A program made the position numbers and the translations under genes. From assembly GCA_934725855.1 (NCBI GenBank), contig CAKVCL010000003.1:1-64000 (forward strand): a stretch of 64,000 bases of DNA, written 5' to 3'. The notes beneath the pieces were generated by a model, which had not been told where the DNA came from, did no database searches, and saw only the letters and a list, made by a program, of their open reading frames with translations. Positions 27,325 through 36,150 of the stretch are shown one piece after another. Within the stretch, counting starts at the first letter, position 1. Each line of letters opens with the position of its first letter. The DNA comes from an uncultured Cellulosilyticum sp. (GTDB taxonomy: Bacteria > Bacillota > Clostridia > Lachnospirales > Cellulosilyticaceae).

Positions 27325-27365
27325 AACTATAACTATTTATAGTTTGAATCTATAACCAGTTATAG
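27325..27365. promoter_or_regulatory. Two CTATAAC-type palindromes upstream of the PLP-enzyme gene
   Basis: AACTATAACTATTTATAGTT (27325-27344) and CTATAACCAGTTATAG (27350-27365) are near-perfect palindromes that share the CTATAA half-site. They lie 67-107 bp ahead of the 25993-27258 start codon and look like an operator for a dimeric regulator, identity unknown. Confidence 0.5.
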
Positions 27366-27396
27366 GCCTATTCTCTTTTTATCAAGAAAGTCAAAC

Positions 27397-27801
27397 TTAC
27401 TTTTTTGCATAAATACCAAATTTACGAATTCCAAAATTCCAAAAAAATACAATACCTGTTGCAATCACTTTGGATAAAAATTTCGGCATATATATCTTTG
27501 AAACAAGCAAATACATCAGAAGCAAATTGAGTGCTAGCCCAAACAAGCTAGCCAAATAAATTGAGATAATCTCTTTAATTTCAATTTGCTCCGTACATTC
27601 ATCTTTAAAAGTTAACCTTCTTCCCAACATTAAATTCGCCTCTGTTGATATAGTAAAAGCAATTGCTGTTGCCCAAAGATATTGACATTTAAATGCCCCA
27701 TTTAATATCCAAAATCCGACCCACTCCACAAGCGTCGCGATTGCTCCAACAAATAGGTAAGAAATAAATTGTTTTATATTTTTGTTATGTATCATAATCA
27801 T
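27397..27801 (-). CDS. GtrA-family membrane protein
   Basis: 134 residues with four hydrophobic helices. The start KQFISYLFVGAIATLVEWVG and the pair GRRLTFKDE and FFWNFGIRKFGIY are typical of the GtrA/DPMS-type family. These small proteins help move lipid-linked sugars across the membrane or assist glycosyltransferases. The start has a good AAGGAGG site. A GT4 glycosyltransferase gene lies upstream in the same direction (140 bp away, behind a terminator), so a joint role in envelope glycosylation is plausible but not shown. Confidence 0.85.
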   Translation of the reverse strand: MIMIHNKNIKQFISYLFVGAIATLVEWVGFWILNGAFKCQYLWATAIAFTISTEANLMLGRRLTFKDECTEQIEIKEIISIYLASLFGLALNLLLMYLLVSKIYMPKFLSKVIATGIVFFWNFGIRKFGIYAKK

Positions 27802-27907
27802 CTACTTCCTCCTTAAGGTTTTATATTAAATATAGGTATATATAACTTTATTATACTATATACCATATTCCTGCATTATTGATTTCATTTAAAAATTCAT
27901 AAAAAAA

Positions 27908-27930
27908 TACGACCTTATCATTAGTCGTAT
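27908..27930 (-). terminator. Terminator of the GT4 gene
   Basis: ATACGAC (27908-27914) pairs with GTCGTAT (27924-27930). On the minus strand the stem is followed by seven Ts. It lies 10 bp after the glycosyltransferase stop. Confidence 0.8.
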
Positions 27931-27940
27931 CCTTTTTACT

Positions 27941-29128
27941 TTATCCAATTAGAAAGGAATGCTTATGCTCCTCTTCCTCAGCCTGATGAACAACCTGCAT
28001 ATAAATATCCTCTACTCTTTCTCCAAAGAGTTCACTATTAAATTCCTCTACACTAGATGTTGTGTTTTCTTTGATTTCTTCATAAAGGCTATTATTATCC
28101 ATTAATTCTTCTATTCTTTGAACCATTTCATCAATGTTGGTAAACATATAACCATTATAGCCATCTTTTAGTACACCCATTAGGCATTCATCCTTCCTAC
28201 AAACAATAGGAATACCATCCGCCAAGGCTTCAATATAAGTTAAACCTTGTGTTTCACTACTAGAGGCACTAATAAATACTTCTCCTAATTGATAATACTT
28301 ATAGATTTCCTTTGGATTAACCATTCCTGTAAAAACAATATGTTTCTCAATGCCAATTTCTTTAGCTTGCTGCTGTAATGCTTCTTTATGAGGTCCATCC
28401 CCTACTATTACCAAAGTAATATCTTGTCTTTTATTTAAATACAGCTTCATTCCTCTTAATAGCTCATCTATATTTTTTTCAATACCTAAACGTCCTACAG
28501 TCACCAATACCTTATGGTTTAAATCAATACCTAAACTTTCTTTAAGTGCATTTTTCTCCTCTAAAGAAATATGTTTCTTAAAAGTATCAAGCTCGATACC
28601 ATTAGGCACAACTTGTATCTCTTCCTTAATACCATACCCCTCAAGAATACGCTTTGTCTTCTCTGTGGGTACAATAACACCATTTACATGATTTAATAAG
28701 GTTTTAGAAAATCCAATAACAAGCTTCTGCCCTATATGTTCATGCTTTGTAAAATAGCCTGTATAATCTTGATACAACGTATGATATGTGTGCACTACTG
28801 GAATATCTAATTTTTTTGCAATCCTCCTTGCAAATAAGAATGTGCAAAACTCTGTTTGACTATGAACCACATCTGGCTTCCATTCAATAATTTCCTTAAT
28901 AAGATGATCTCTAAATAAAACAGTTGCACGAGCATTTGGATAAATATTTACTCCGAAAGAGCGAATATAGTATACGTCACCTTCTTTCCTTGAAGCTCCC
29001 CCATGAGCTAAGGTGAGTATTTTTACATCGTGTCCATGCTCTTTTAATTGCTTATATAAATTGATGGTTGATGTTACTACCCCATTAACAAGTGGTGCAA
29101 ATGCATCTGTCGTAATTAAAATCTTCAT
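27941..29128 (-). CDS. GT4-family glycosyltransferase, diglucosyl-diacylglycerol type
   Basis: About 395 residues. The ATG at 29128 is chosen because AAGGAGG lies just upstream; an upstream in-frame codon would add nine residues with no ribosome site. The N-terminal KILITTDAFAPLVNGVVTST has the GT4 donor-domain start. HTYHTLYQDYTGY and the C-terminal VGRLGIEKNIDELLRGM, VGDGPHKEAL and SSSETQGLTYIEALADGIPI (EX7E motif) complete the fold. Closest in feel to membrane glucosyltransferases that act on diacylglycerol. The substrate is not certain. Confidence 0.85.
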   Translation of the reverse strand: MKILITTDAFAPLVNGVVTSTINLYKQLKEHGHDVKILTLAHGGASRKEGDVYYIRSFGVNIYPNARATVLFRDHLIKEIIEWKPDVVHSQTEFCTFLFARRIAKKLDIPVVHTYHTLYQDYTGYFTKHEHIGQKLVIGFSKTLLNHVNGVIVPTEKTKRILEGYGIKEEIQVVPNGIELDTFKKHISLEEKNALKESLGIDLNHKVLVTVGRLGIEKNIDELLRGMKLYLNKRQDITLVIVGDGPHKEALQQQAKEIGIEKHIVFTGMVNPKEIYKYYQLGEVFISASSSETQGLTYIEALADGIPIVCRKDECLMGVLKDGYNGYMFTNIDEMVQRIEELMDNNSLYEEIKENTTSSVEEFNSELFGERVEDIYMQVVHQAEEEEHKHSFLIG

Positions 29129-29268
29129 AATATACCTCCTTGCCCTCAATAGCAAATCCCATTATTATTATAGACATTTTTTATAAAATAAATAACCCCT
29201 TTACAATATCTTTATAACTATATGGGTATGACCATCTTCTATATAAATTATCCTTTACACATAAATAA

Positions 29269-29297
29269 CCCTATGCTAAGTTTTTCCTAGCATAGGG
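29269..29297 (-). terminator. Probable terminator of the ClbS-like gene
   Basis: CCCTATGCTA (29269-29278) pairs with TAGCATAGGG (29288-29297). The minus-strand tail TTATTTATG is only moderately T-rich. Confidence 0.6.
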
Positions 29298-29326
29298 CTT
29301 CATTTTCTTTTATTTCTAACTACATC

Positions 29327-29866
29327 CTATTTGTGTATAAATTTTTTATGCATTTTAATTTTCTTCATTGCCCAATCATAATGACTACTTGTTACACTTA
29401 TGAAATAGGAACCTAAAGTGCTTCCCCCTACCCAATCATACACATTCTTTTGAAAGAGTTCATCATTCGTCATACTTTCAATCTGCTTCATAACCTTTTG
29501 ATGTGTTTCTTTAAATCTTTCTAACGCTTCTTCTAGACTAACCTCTTGATTTCTTTGCCAAAAGACAACATTCATATCCCCATAAGTTTTCCAATTATAA
29601 CCCTCCATTAAAAATGGCTTACGTTCACCTTTTTTATTCTTCTCGACCCATTCAAGCATCAACTTATGCCATTCATATAAGTGAATAATAACATCTCTTA
29701 TATTTTTATCTCTTTTCCAATGTGCTTGTGTCTTTTTCTCATCAATCACAAAATTGAACGTCGCCTCCAATTCATCATTATTCATAGAATCAATCAGTTT
29801 CATCAGTTTTTCATAGTTTTGCTGTGCTGCTTCTAATAAATCACTTTTTGTTTGTGGTCTTGGCAT
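29327..29866 (-). CDS. ClbS/DfsB-family four-helix-bundle protein
   Basis: 179 residues matching the ClbS/DfsB (DUF1706) pattern: MPRPQTKSDLLEAAQQNYEK, an IRDVIIHLYEWHKLMLEWV helix, FLMEGYNWKTYGDMNVVFW, and a C-terminal TLGSYFISVTSSHYDWAMKK. The founding member ClbS protects against the genotoxin colibactin by cyclopropane hydrolysis. Most homologues have no known substrate. It is transcribed alone behind a GGAGGAG ribosome site. No toxin or biosynthetic cluster is in view, so a self-protection role is not implied. Confidence 0.85.
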   Translation of the reverse strand: MPRPQTKSDLLEAAQQNYEKLMKLIDSMNNDELEATFNFVIDEKKTQAHWKRDKNIRDVIIHLYEWHKLMLEWVEKNKKGERKPFLMEGYNWKTYGDMNVVFWQRNQEVSLEEALERFKETHQKVMKQIESMTNDELFQKNVYDWVGGSTLGSYFISVTSSHYDWAMKKIKMHKKFIHK

Positions 29867-29982
29867 CTCTATCTCCTCCTTATTTCTATCTAAAAAATTT
29901 CATCTAATCTATCTTTTTTATAAGTCTATTATAACATCCCTAATATGCCACCATATTGTCATATTAATAAGTATCTACTTTA

Positions 29983-30195
29983 TTAATTTGTGAGTGCATA
30001 TTTTTTGATGCAGTCGTCGCACCATTCTTTAACTTTTACTCCAACTTCATCTAATTCCTTTTTTAGCGCATTTTCTATTTTCCAATCTACTCCAATACTT
30101 TTAGCTTCTTTTCACTTCATCAACAACATCATTATTAACTTCACAGCTAATATTAATATATTTATTCTATCTTCTCCTCCTGATAGTGCATCCAT
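29983..30195 (-). pseudogene. Decayed small gene, unrecognised
   Basis: A 71-codon span opens with an ATG (30195-30193) and ends with a clean C-terminal frame (DWKIENALKKELDEVGVKVK, then EWCDDCIKKYALTN). The frame is broken in between by one or two apparent shifts near 30110-30160. The protein family is not recognised. It is probably a decayed gene. Confidence 0.3.
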
Positions 30196-30216
30196 CTATT
30201 TTACCTTTACATACAT

Positions 30217-30268
30217 ATAAAATAAGCCATATGAAAGTGCTATTTTACCTTCATACGGCTTGTTTTAT
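30217..30268. terminator. Bidirectional terminator
   Basis: An imperfect stem of about 20 bp (30217-30237 with 30249-30268), AT-rich at both ends. It lies 33 bp downstream of the 30302-30613 gene on the minus strand. Confidence 0.8.
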
Positions 30269-30301
30269 AATTCGTTATAGATATTTTTTCGCTCTAATAG
30301 T

Positions 30302-30613
30302 CTACTGTGGAATAGGTATCACTTCAAAAAGTTCCTCTCTTCCTTCTTCTCTTACTATATCCTTTTCTTCCATCCTTTCTTTTATATCCTCTGTCACATA
30401 GTAGTCTTCCCACCCATTGATTTCTTCATTTCTACCAAACCCTACTACTGTTCTACCGATATGCGCATACTTACCTGTTACTGCTGTTTTGCAAAGTGTT
30501 AAATCTTCATCTTGTGTACTAAACTCATAATTTCTAGCAAGCTTTGTATGGCCATCCGTACATTTACTGCCAAGTAAAGCAATCCCTGAATATCTAGAAA
30601 GTAGGTAAGTCAT
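30302..30613 (-). pseudogene. Truncated choloylglycine/penicillin-acylase-like gene
   Basis: 103 codons. KLARNYEFSTQDEDLTLCKT followed by GKYAHIGRTVVGFGRNE follows the start of the linear amide C-N hydrolase (Ntn) family, which normally exceeds 300 residues. The next residues (WEDYYVTEDIKERMEEKDIV) look like the C-terminal end, so the middle of the gene appears to be deleted in frame. The N-terminal nucleophile Cys expected at position 2 of the mature protein is absent. A GGAAGGAG site precedes the ATG, so the short product may still be made. It is most likely non-functional. Confidence 0.5.
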
Positions 30614-30702
30614 CTCCTTCCTTTCACTTGCTTATTGATGGATTTCATTTTACAACACAGTCTTCTATTCTTCCTATCACCTTTTGCTCTAAAGTGTCAG
30701 AT

Positions 30703-31504
30703 TTATTTCCACTTAACTGGAATCCATATTTCACTTATATAATCCGTATTTTTCACATCGCTTATCGTATAAACTTCAATATTATAGCCTTCAGAAATTT
30801 CATAGTTCGGATTACTTGGTCGCCATTCTTTAAAAATACGTAAGTTAAGATTTTGAATAGCTTGTGGCATAGATCCTACTGCCCTAAACTTAGCCCAAGT
30901 AAGTGAAGGAATACTAATGACTTGAAGTCCTTTAGGAATAACTTGTTCACTTTCCTCGTAAGGAGCAGCTATAAGATACTTAAACTCCCCTTTTATAGCT
31001 GCATCAATTACACAAACCCCATAATACCCCCATACTATACTTAAGCTTCTCATTCCTATATAAATTACTTGCACAATATTCATCCCAAAATTTAGGGATC
31101 TCATTAAATGCTGTTTCATAACTATATGTACGTTCTAATCCAATAATCTTAAATTTGTAAGGGATGAAAAGGTGTGAGCTCATAGCCTTGGTCTTTAAGC
31201 TGCACAATAAGGCATACCCTGGAATACCTCCATCACCCAAATAACCATCACTTAATGATACATATGGACTTTTAGGATTAGCTAACATAAGGGCAAATAA
31301 ATAATCCTTAACTGGTAATTCGTAGCCTGCTTTTGTAAAACATTCTAAGCCCTTTTCAATAGTCTTTTTACACTCATTCCATAAGCAATCCTCTGAAATT
31401 AATTGAATTTGTTTTTGTTGTGTTTCATCAACCTCTCTTTTTTCTTTTGGCACATTAATCATTTTTCTATAAATAACATCTGAACGTAATAAAGAAATAT
31501 TCAT
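30703..31504 (-). pseudogene. Frameshifted protein with C-terminal GyrI-like effector-binding domain
   Basis: Two overlapping frames together encode one protein. The first (from ATG 31504, with GGGAG upstream) carries an unrecognised domain (LPVKDYLFALMLANPKSPYV, then GYLGDGGIPGY) and the start of a GyrI-like domain (IGLERTYSYETAFNEIPKFW). The second resumes it (YYGVCVIDAAIKGEFKYLIA) and runs to EIWIPVKWK. The frames would join if the C5 tract at 31027-31031 had four bases. GyrI-like domains bind hydrophobic ligands and often follow HTH domains, but no HTH is evident. It could be a real mutation, a phase-variable tract or a sequencing error. Confidence 0.7.
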
Positions 31505-31526
31505 ATTATCATCTCCCAAACACTAC

Positions 31527-31555
31527 TCTATACTATTACGCGGCGTAAGGGGCAA
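31527..31555 (-). promoter_or_regulatory. Promoter with palindrome in its spacer, MerR-like
   Basis: On the minus strand TTGCCC (31555-31550) and TATAGA (31532-31527) are 17 nt apart. The palindrome TTACGCGGCGTAA (31536-31548) fills the spacer, the arrangement used by MerR-family regulators. It drives the 30703-31504 gene. Confidence 0.55.
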
Positions 31556-31663
31556 TACATTTTCAGTTTGTTTTTACATGTTGCGATAGTCTGTTTATTA
31601 TAGTACAATAACATTGAATTTATTTCAAAAAATTATACATATTACATTAAGGAAAATAATATA

Positions 31664-31855
31664 ATGTTTCCCTATTATTTTTTTATTTTATTATGCACTA
31701 TAATTGGTGTTAACCTTATAATCTTTTTAGTTAATAAATGTCTAAACTTAAAACATTACCGTTTTACAATTACATTTTATTATACACTTTCTTTACTAAT
31801 TATCTTTATTGTTAGTATTCTTATTGGAAAGTACCTTATTAGTATAAATTTATAA
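31664..31855 (+). CDS. Small two-helix membrane protein
   Basis: 63 residues with two hydrophobic helices (YYFFILLCTIIGVNLIIFLV and YTLSLLIIFIVSILIGKYLI) separated by a basic loop NKCLNLKHYR. An AAGGAAAA site lies about 10 bases upstream. It stands 28 bp ahead of the 31884-32588 gene on the same strand, so a small operon with the VanW gene is possible. No family is recognised. It is likely real given spacing and composition. Confidence 0.5.
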   Translation: MFPYYFFILLCTIIGVNLIIFLVNKCLNLKHYRFTITFYYTLSLLIIFIVSILIGKYLISINL

Positions 31856-31883
31856 ATACATTATATTTAGAAAGGGTTAAACT

Positions 31884-32588
31884 ATGGGGAAAATGATGTC
31901 ACTTCTAGAGAAGTACAAAATCATTGAGCGTGAAGACACTAATGATGATAAGACGCTATCTAGCTCTGAACCTGAAACAGAACAATCTTCTATAGAAGAA
32001 TCAACACCTATTGTAGAAGATTCACCTTCTATAGATGCTGACGAGCAAATAGTTATTCCTGTTGAAGAAGGAGAACAAAAACAGATGATTTCTGATAGCA
32101 ATGAACATAATTTAGATAAATCCACTCAGGATGATCAAATATCATCAGTGGATTCATCAGAGATATACCAACAACAACAACCCATCAATAATATTTATCA
32201 TTATGCTGGCTTAGATAATAAAGCAGTTACTGCTACTGTCTTTTATCTTGAAAACCTAATTCAAGCATTACCAGCAGAATTGCCTGAATACGTGAAGAAA
32301 ACAACGATTGATAATATTATTACTGCATCTAATATTGATATTCATACACTTCTTGATGATGGTGTGGAACGTTCTAGTCAATTAGAGAAATTCCAACAAT
32401 CCTTTTCATCAACTAATTACAGTGAAATTTCTTCTTTAAAGGAAGAGATTGAACGCCTCAACGCCGTTATCGCTGGTTATCAACAAACTATTAAGCAAAA
32501 GGAAACACTTGTTCAAAAAGAAAATGAAGCCATTGAAACTGAAAAAGCCCGCATCAATCATATTCTTACATTCTTCAAGGTGGATTAG
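31884..32588 (+). CDS. Hypothetical acidic protein with C-terminal coiled coil
   Basis: 234 residues. Residues 15-100 are acidic and low complexity (Ser, Glu, Asp), probably disordered. Residues 105-160 form a helical domain (HYAGLDNKAVTATVFYLENL and following). The C-terminus (180-230) is a coiled coil (SSLKEEIERLNAVIAGYQQT and on). GAAAGG precedes the start. The alternative ATG at codon 4 or 5 cannot be excluded. The gene ends 6 bp before the VanW gene, so the two are probably co-translated and related in function. No membrane segment is seen. Confidence 0.7.
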   Translation: MGKMMSLLEKYKIIEREDTNDDKTLSSSEPETEQSSIEESTPIVEDSPSIDADEQIVIPVEEGEQKQMISDSNEHNLDKSTQDDQISSVDSSEIYQQQQPINNIYHYAGLDNKAVTATVFYLENLIQALPAELPEYVKKTTIDNIITASNIDIHTLLDDGVERSSQLEKFQQSFSSTNYSEISSLKEEIERLNAVIAGYQQTIKQKETLVQKENEAIETEKARINHILTFFKVD

Positions 32589-32594
32589 TCTGTT

Positions 32595-33845
32595 TTGACT
32601 CGTTCAATAAAAAGATTTATTAAACTTATTCTTTCTCAAATAATTATTGGTGTATTAGGGCTTAGCATCGGCAGTTTTATTGGCATTACTCATTTATTAC
32701 AAAGTTATTCTAACCGTTTATTTACGCATACAACGATTAATAATGTTGATGTGTCTTCTACTACATTTGAAGAAGCATACTCTCTTGTTACGAACCAATA
32801 TATTAATCCTTTATTACAAAACACTTTATCATTGACCTATCAAGGCACCACAACGGAAATTCCTTTTAGTGAACTTATTTCTGGAAATAATTTAGAGGAT
32901 GTCATTGAGAGTGCTTTTGTTTTTTCTGATAAGTATACGTTACTAGAAAAATATAAACTTTTAAAAGGGAATCAAATCCATGACTATCAAATTAATTTTA
33001 TAATTAATAAAGCCGCTATTAAAAATCTAGCAACTTCCTTTGCTGCCACACATCATATCACTTCATCAGATGCTTCTATTGAAATATCACATAATGGAGA
33101 TATTTCAATAACACCTTCTATAGATGCGATCACTTGGAGAACTTCTGATATTATCTCTGACATTGGTTCACTCCTAAAAAAACGTACCTCCGCGGTATTA
33201 GATATGGAGCAATATAAAACCGTAACGCCTGCTCATATTACTACTCAAATGCTAGAGCAAATTGATACTAGAGTGAGTCGTTATACTACAAAATACAAAA
33301 TAAATTCAGGTAATGAAATTAACATCTCACTTGCTGCCGATACAATCAACGGCACTCTTTTATTACCTGGTGACACCTTTAGTTTTAATGATATTATTGG
33401 AAACACAACCCTTGAAAAAGGATATACATATGCACCTGTTATTGCTAATTCAAAATTTGTTCAAGGCGTGGGTGGTGGAGTTTGTCAGGTTTCTTCAACA
33501 TTATACAATGCCATACTTCTCACTGGACTTACTGCTTCTCAAAGAAGGCCCCATTCTAAGCCATCAAGTTATGTCCCTCTTGGACAAGACGCAACGATTG
33601 ACTGGGGAACCATTGATTTTCAATTTATTAATACATTAGATTATCCTCTTTATATTTGTAGTTATACACAAAACGGAAAACTTTTTATGGATCTTTATTC
33701 CAATAGCAAATTAACCGATACAACCTATGTTATTAATAGTAATGTCTCTAAAAAAACTTCTGGTTATTATGTAGAAGTAATTCGCAAAAAGTTTCAGGAT
33801 CATCAATTAATTGATACCACCATCATTTCGGATGATGTATATTAG
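32595..33845 (+). CDS. VanW-family protein, peptidoglycan-associated
   Basis: 416 residues with one N-terminal membrane anchor (LILSQIIIGVLGLSIGSFIG). A PG-binding-4-like domain follows at about 45-200 (INNVDVSSTTFEEAYSLV and on). The C-terminal VanW domain is marked by LLLPGDTFSFNDIIGNTT, APVIANSKFVQGVGGGVCQV and SSTLYNAILLTGL with RRPHSKPSSYVPLGQDATID. The start is TTG at 32595, with AAGGTGG overlapping the end of the preceding gene. VanW function is not settled; it is often found near glycopeptide resistance genes or wall enzymes. A 22-bp perfect terminator follows. Confidence 0.88.
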   Translation: MTRSIKRFIKLILSQIIIGVLGLSIGSFIGITHLLQSYSNRLFTHTTINNVDVSSTTFEEAYSLVTNQYINPLLQNTLSLTYQGTTTEIPFSELISGNNLEDVIESAFVFSDKYTLLEKYKLLKGNQIHDYQINFIINKAAIKNLATSFAATHHITSSDASIEISHNGDISITPSIDAITWRTSDIISDIGSLLKKRTSAVLDMEQYKTVTPAHITTQMLEQIDTRVSRYTTKYKINSGNEINISLAADTINGTLLLPGDTFSFNDIIGNTTLEKGYTYAPVIANSKFVQGVGGGVCQVSSTLYNAILLTGLTASQRRPHSKPSSYVPLGQDATIDWGTIDFQFINTLDYPLYICSYTQNGKLFMDLYSNSKLTDTTYVINSNVSKKTSGYYVEVIRKKFQDHQLIDTTIISDDVY

Positions 33846-33892
33846 CATAAAGAATGAGCAGCCATTGGCTAATGGCTGCTCATTCTTTATGC
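33845..33892. terminator. Strong bidirectional terminator
   Basis: A perfect 22-bp stem with a 4-nt loop (33845-33866 with 33871-33892). It separates VanW from the convergent hydrogenase-like sensor gene. Confidence 0.92.
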
Positions 33893-33957
33893 ATTACTTT
33901 TTTCTCTTATCATTATTTTCATGAGTGTTATTTTTTCTATTATTGCTCATACATAGA

Positions 33958-35913
33958 TCACATCTTATTAAGCTGTTCCATCTGCTCTTTTAAATTAGAA
34001 GAAACAGAATTAATAGTTTCTGTTGAAGAGGCAATCTGCTGAGTTGAAGAAGCAAGGCTGCATGTTTGATTATTAAGCTCAGAGATCGTCTGTGTAAGCT
34101 GAATAGATTGTTCATTTAAATGATGAATAAGCGTAAGAATTTCCTCTTTGTTATCATTACTTGCTTCGGCAGAATCTTTACTAAAATTACTAAGTGATTT
34201 AATCTCATCAGCAACAACGGCAAAGCCCTTCCCACTTTCACCAGCTCTAGCCGCCTCAATAGATGCATTAAGAGAAAGAAGATTCGTTTGTGAAGCAATT
34301 GAAGAAATCGTAGTGTTATTCTTCTCTAACTTTTCAAGTACCTCATTAATTTGATCAAAAGAAGTTTGGGTCTGAATACAAAAGTCTCTTACTTCATTAA
34401 TGGCTAAGCTAATGGTCTGAGTCTCTTTCACATTTTGATTATTAACAATAGTAAGCTCTCTAATAGAGTGATCAAGTTGTTGGAAATTCTGAGTTACCTG
34501 AGCAACAACCTCGGAAACCACTTTATTACGTTCACTAATCTCACTATTTTGGGTTTCTAATTGTGCTGAAAAACCTTCAATAGACTCTTTTTCATGCTGC
34601 AATTGTTTATGAGCAAAATAAATGCAATTTTCTGGTTTATTGCAATGATTAAAAATGGCTATTGCCATGTCTGTACAGCTGTTGTAACCGCAAGCACTGC
34701 AATCAATATGGCGTTCATTATCAGACATTTTATTCATTAAACCAAAGATTTGTTCTAACTCTTGTGCTTTAGGCTTTTTAATTATTACCTCATGTGAATG
34801 ATCTGTATATTGTCTAGTAAAGTCCTCTATTCTAAGCTTTTTAAATTGCTTATTTAATTTAGCAAGTCTTTTCTCAGGTGTAAGATGTTGTTGCCAAGGA
34901 CTAGTAACTGCTTTCTTTTTTGATTTTGCCTTAATATGCTCAATCTCATAAAGAACATCATCACTATTATTAGGTACTGTTCCTGTACCATAAATACATC
35001 CTTTTTCACAATTCAAGATATCAACAAGAAAAGGTAATGATTTACCTGAAGCTACGCGCTTAGCATAATCTTGTAAGAAAAGGTAAGCTTTTTGTTCTCC
35101 CTCTATTTGTCTTACAAAAGTATTTATTCCACAAAACCAATGCACATTTTCTTTAAGCCCACCAGGCATTGGATAAATAGACCCAAGACCATATTCAATC
35201 TCATCTGAAGCATTTGCACCACTATTTACTGGATGTGCTTTAAGATAAGAAATTAGATGATTAAAGGTAACATTGTAGGAAACATAGCCATGCGTATTAG
35301 GATCGTCAATCTCATGCTTTTTTGCAATACATGGACTTAAAAAAGCAAGATTATCTGTTAACTTTTCATATTTCTTAGCATAAATAGCAGCACACATCAA
35401 TGGGCTTTGAATAGGAATAAGTTTAGTTATGAGAAAAGGCACATATTTTTCAATATAGTCGACAATAGCTGGGCATGGTTGAGAAATAGCCCCTTGAAGA
35501 TTATGTGTACTCAAATAATTTATGTACGCCCATGTAGTAATATCCGCCCCAAAACTTACACTAATCATACGATTAACGCCCAATGATTTTAATGCCCCAA
35601 GAATTTTTTCATAATCATGAGGGTAGTTAGCAAGAAAAGAAGGTGCAATAAGAAGAGAAATAGGCTTTCCTCTCTTTAGGTCTTCAAAAAAACGTTCTGT
35701 ATCATCTTCATAAATACGCCCCTCATGCTTACATGTATCAAAACAGGCACCACAAGAAATACAATACTTCCCATGTATATGAATAGCAGCTTTACCTGTT
35801 ACTTTATCTGTAACAGCATGATTAACTGTAAGAGTAGGGCAAACAGAAATACATTTATTACAAGCAATACACGCATCTGTAGAATAAACAAGTTGTTTTA
35901 AAAGGTTATTCAT
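33958..35913 (-). CDS. [FeFe]-hydrogenase-like sensor fused to a chemoreceptor signalling domain
   Basis: About 651 residues from the ATG at 35913, which has AGGGGGGA upstream. Two 4Fe-4S clusters come first (Cys15/18/21/25 and Cys51/54/57/61). Next is an H-domain with the four H-cluster cysteines in variant form: Cys147 in SQPCPA, Cys195 in [10 protein letters not shown], Cys302 and Cys306 in [10 protein letters not shown] third Fe-S module (Cys405/408/413 and Cys424 or 430) and a coiled coil follow. The C-terminus is a methyl-accepting domain with the conserved hairpin ([20 protein letters not shown]). There are no membrane helices. A cytoplasmic H2 or redox sensor feeding the chemotaxis pathway is the likely role. 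Confidence 0.88.
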   Translation of the reverse strand: MNNLLKQLVYSTDACIACNKCISVCPTLTVNHAVTDKVTGKAAIHIHGKYCISCGACFDTCKHEGRIYEDDTERFFEDLKRGKPISLLIAPSFLANYPHDYEKILGALKSLGVNRMISVSFGADITTWAYINYLSTHNLQGAISQPCPAIVDYIEKYVPFLITKLIPIQSPLMCAAIYAKKYEKLTDNLAFLSPCIAKKHEIDDPNTHGYVSYNVTFNHLISYLKAHPVNSGANASDEIEYGLGSIYPMPGGLKENVHWFCGINTFVRQIEGEQKAYLFLQDYAKRVASGKSLPFLVDILNCEKGCIYGTGTVPNNSDDVLYEIEHIKAKSKKKAVTSPWQQHLTPEKRLAKLNKQFKKLRIEDFTRQYTDHSHEVIIKKPKAQELEQIFGLMNKMSDNERHIDCSACGYNSCTDMAIAIFNHCNKPENCIYFAHKQLQHEKESIEGFSAQLETQNSEISERNKVVSEVVAQVTQNFQQLDHSIRELTIVNNQNVKETQTISLAINEVRDFCIQTQTSFDQINEVLEKLEKNNTTISSIASQTNLLSLNASIEAARAGESGKGFAVVADEIKSLSNFSKDSAEASNDNKEEILTLIHHLNEQSIQLTQTISELNNQTCSLASSTQQIASSTETINSVSSNLKEQMEQLNKM

Positions 35914-36064
35914 AAGTATCCCCCCTATAATAAACATAGCCTTTTATCTTTAGGTACTATTTATTATATCACAATTTGAGATTATTTTACTTTTCAGATA
36001 TTTAATTACCATTTTGTATATCAGGACTTTCCCCCTGTATTTAACAAAAGCCAAATTATAATAA

Positions 36065-36101
36065 AAGCTATAAATCTACCTCTTAGATAGACTTATAGCT
36101 T
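36065..36101 (-). terminator. Terminator of the phn operon
   Basis: AAGCTATAA (36065-36073) pairs with TTATAGCTT (36093-36101), with extra pairing of ATCTA/TAGAT inside. A T-rich run follows on the minus strand. Confidence 0.65.
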
Positions 36102-36150
36102 CTATGTTTTCTCACGACACACTATATTGAATAGATAGAGCACTTATTTT

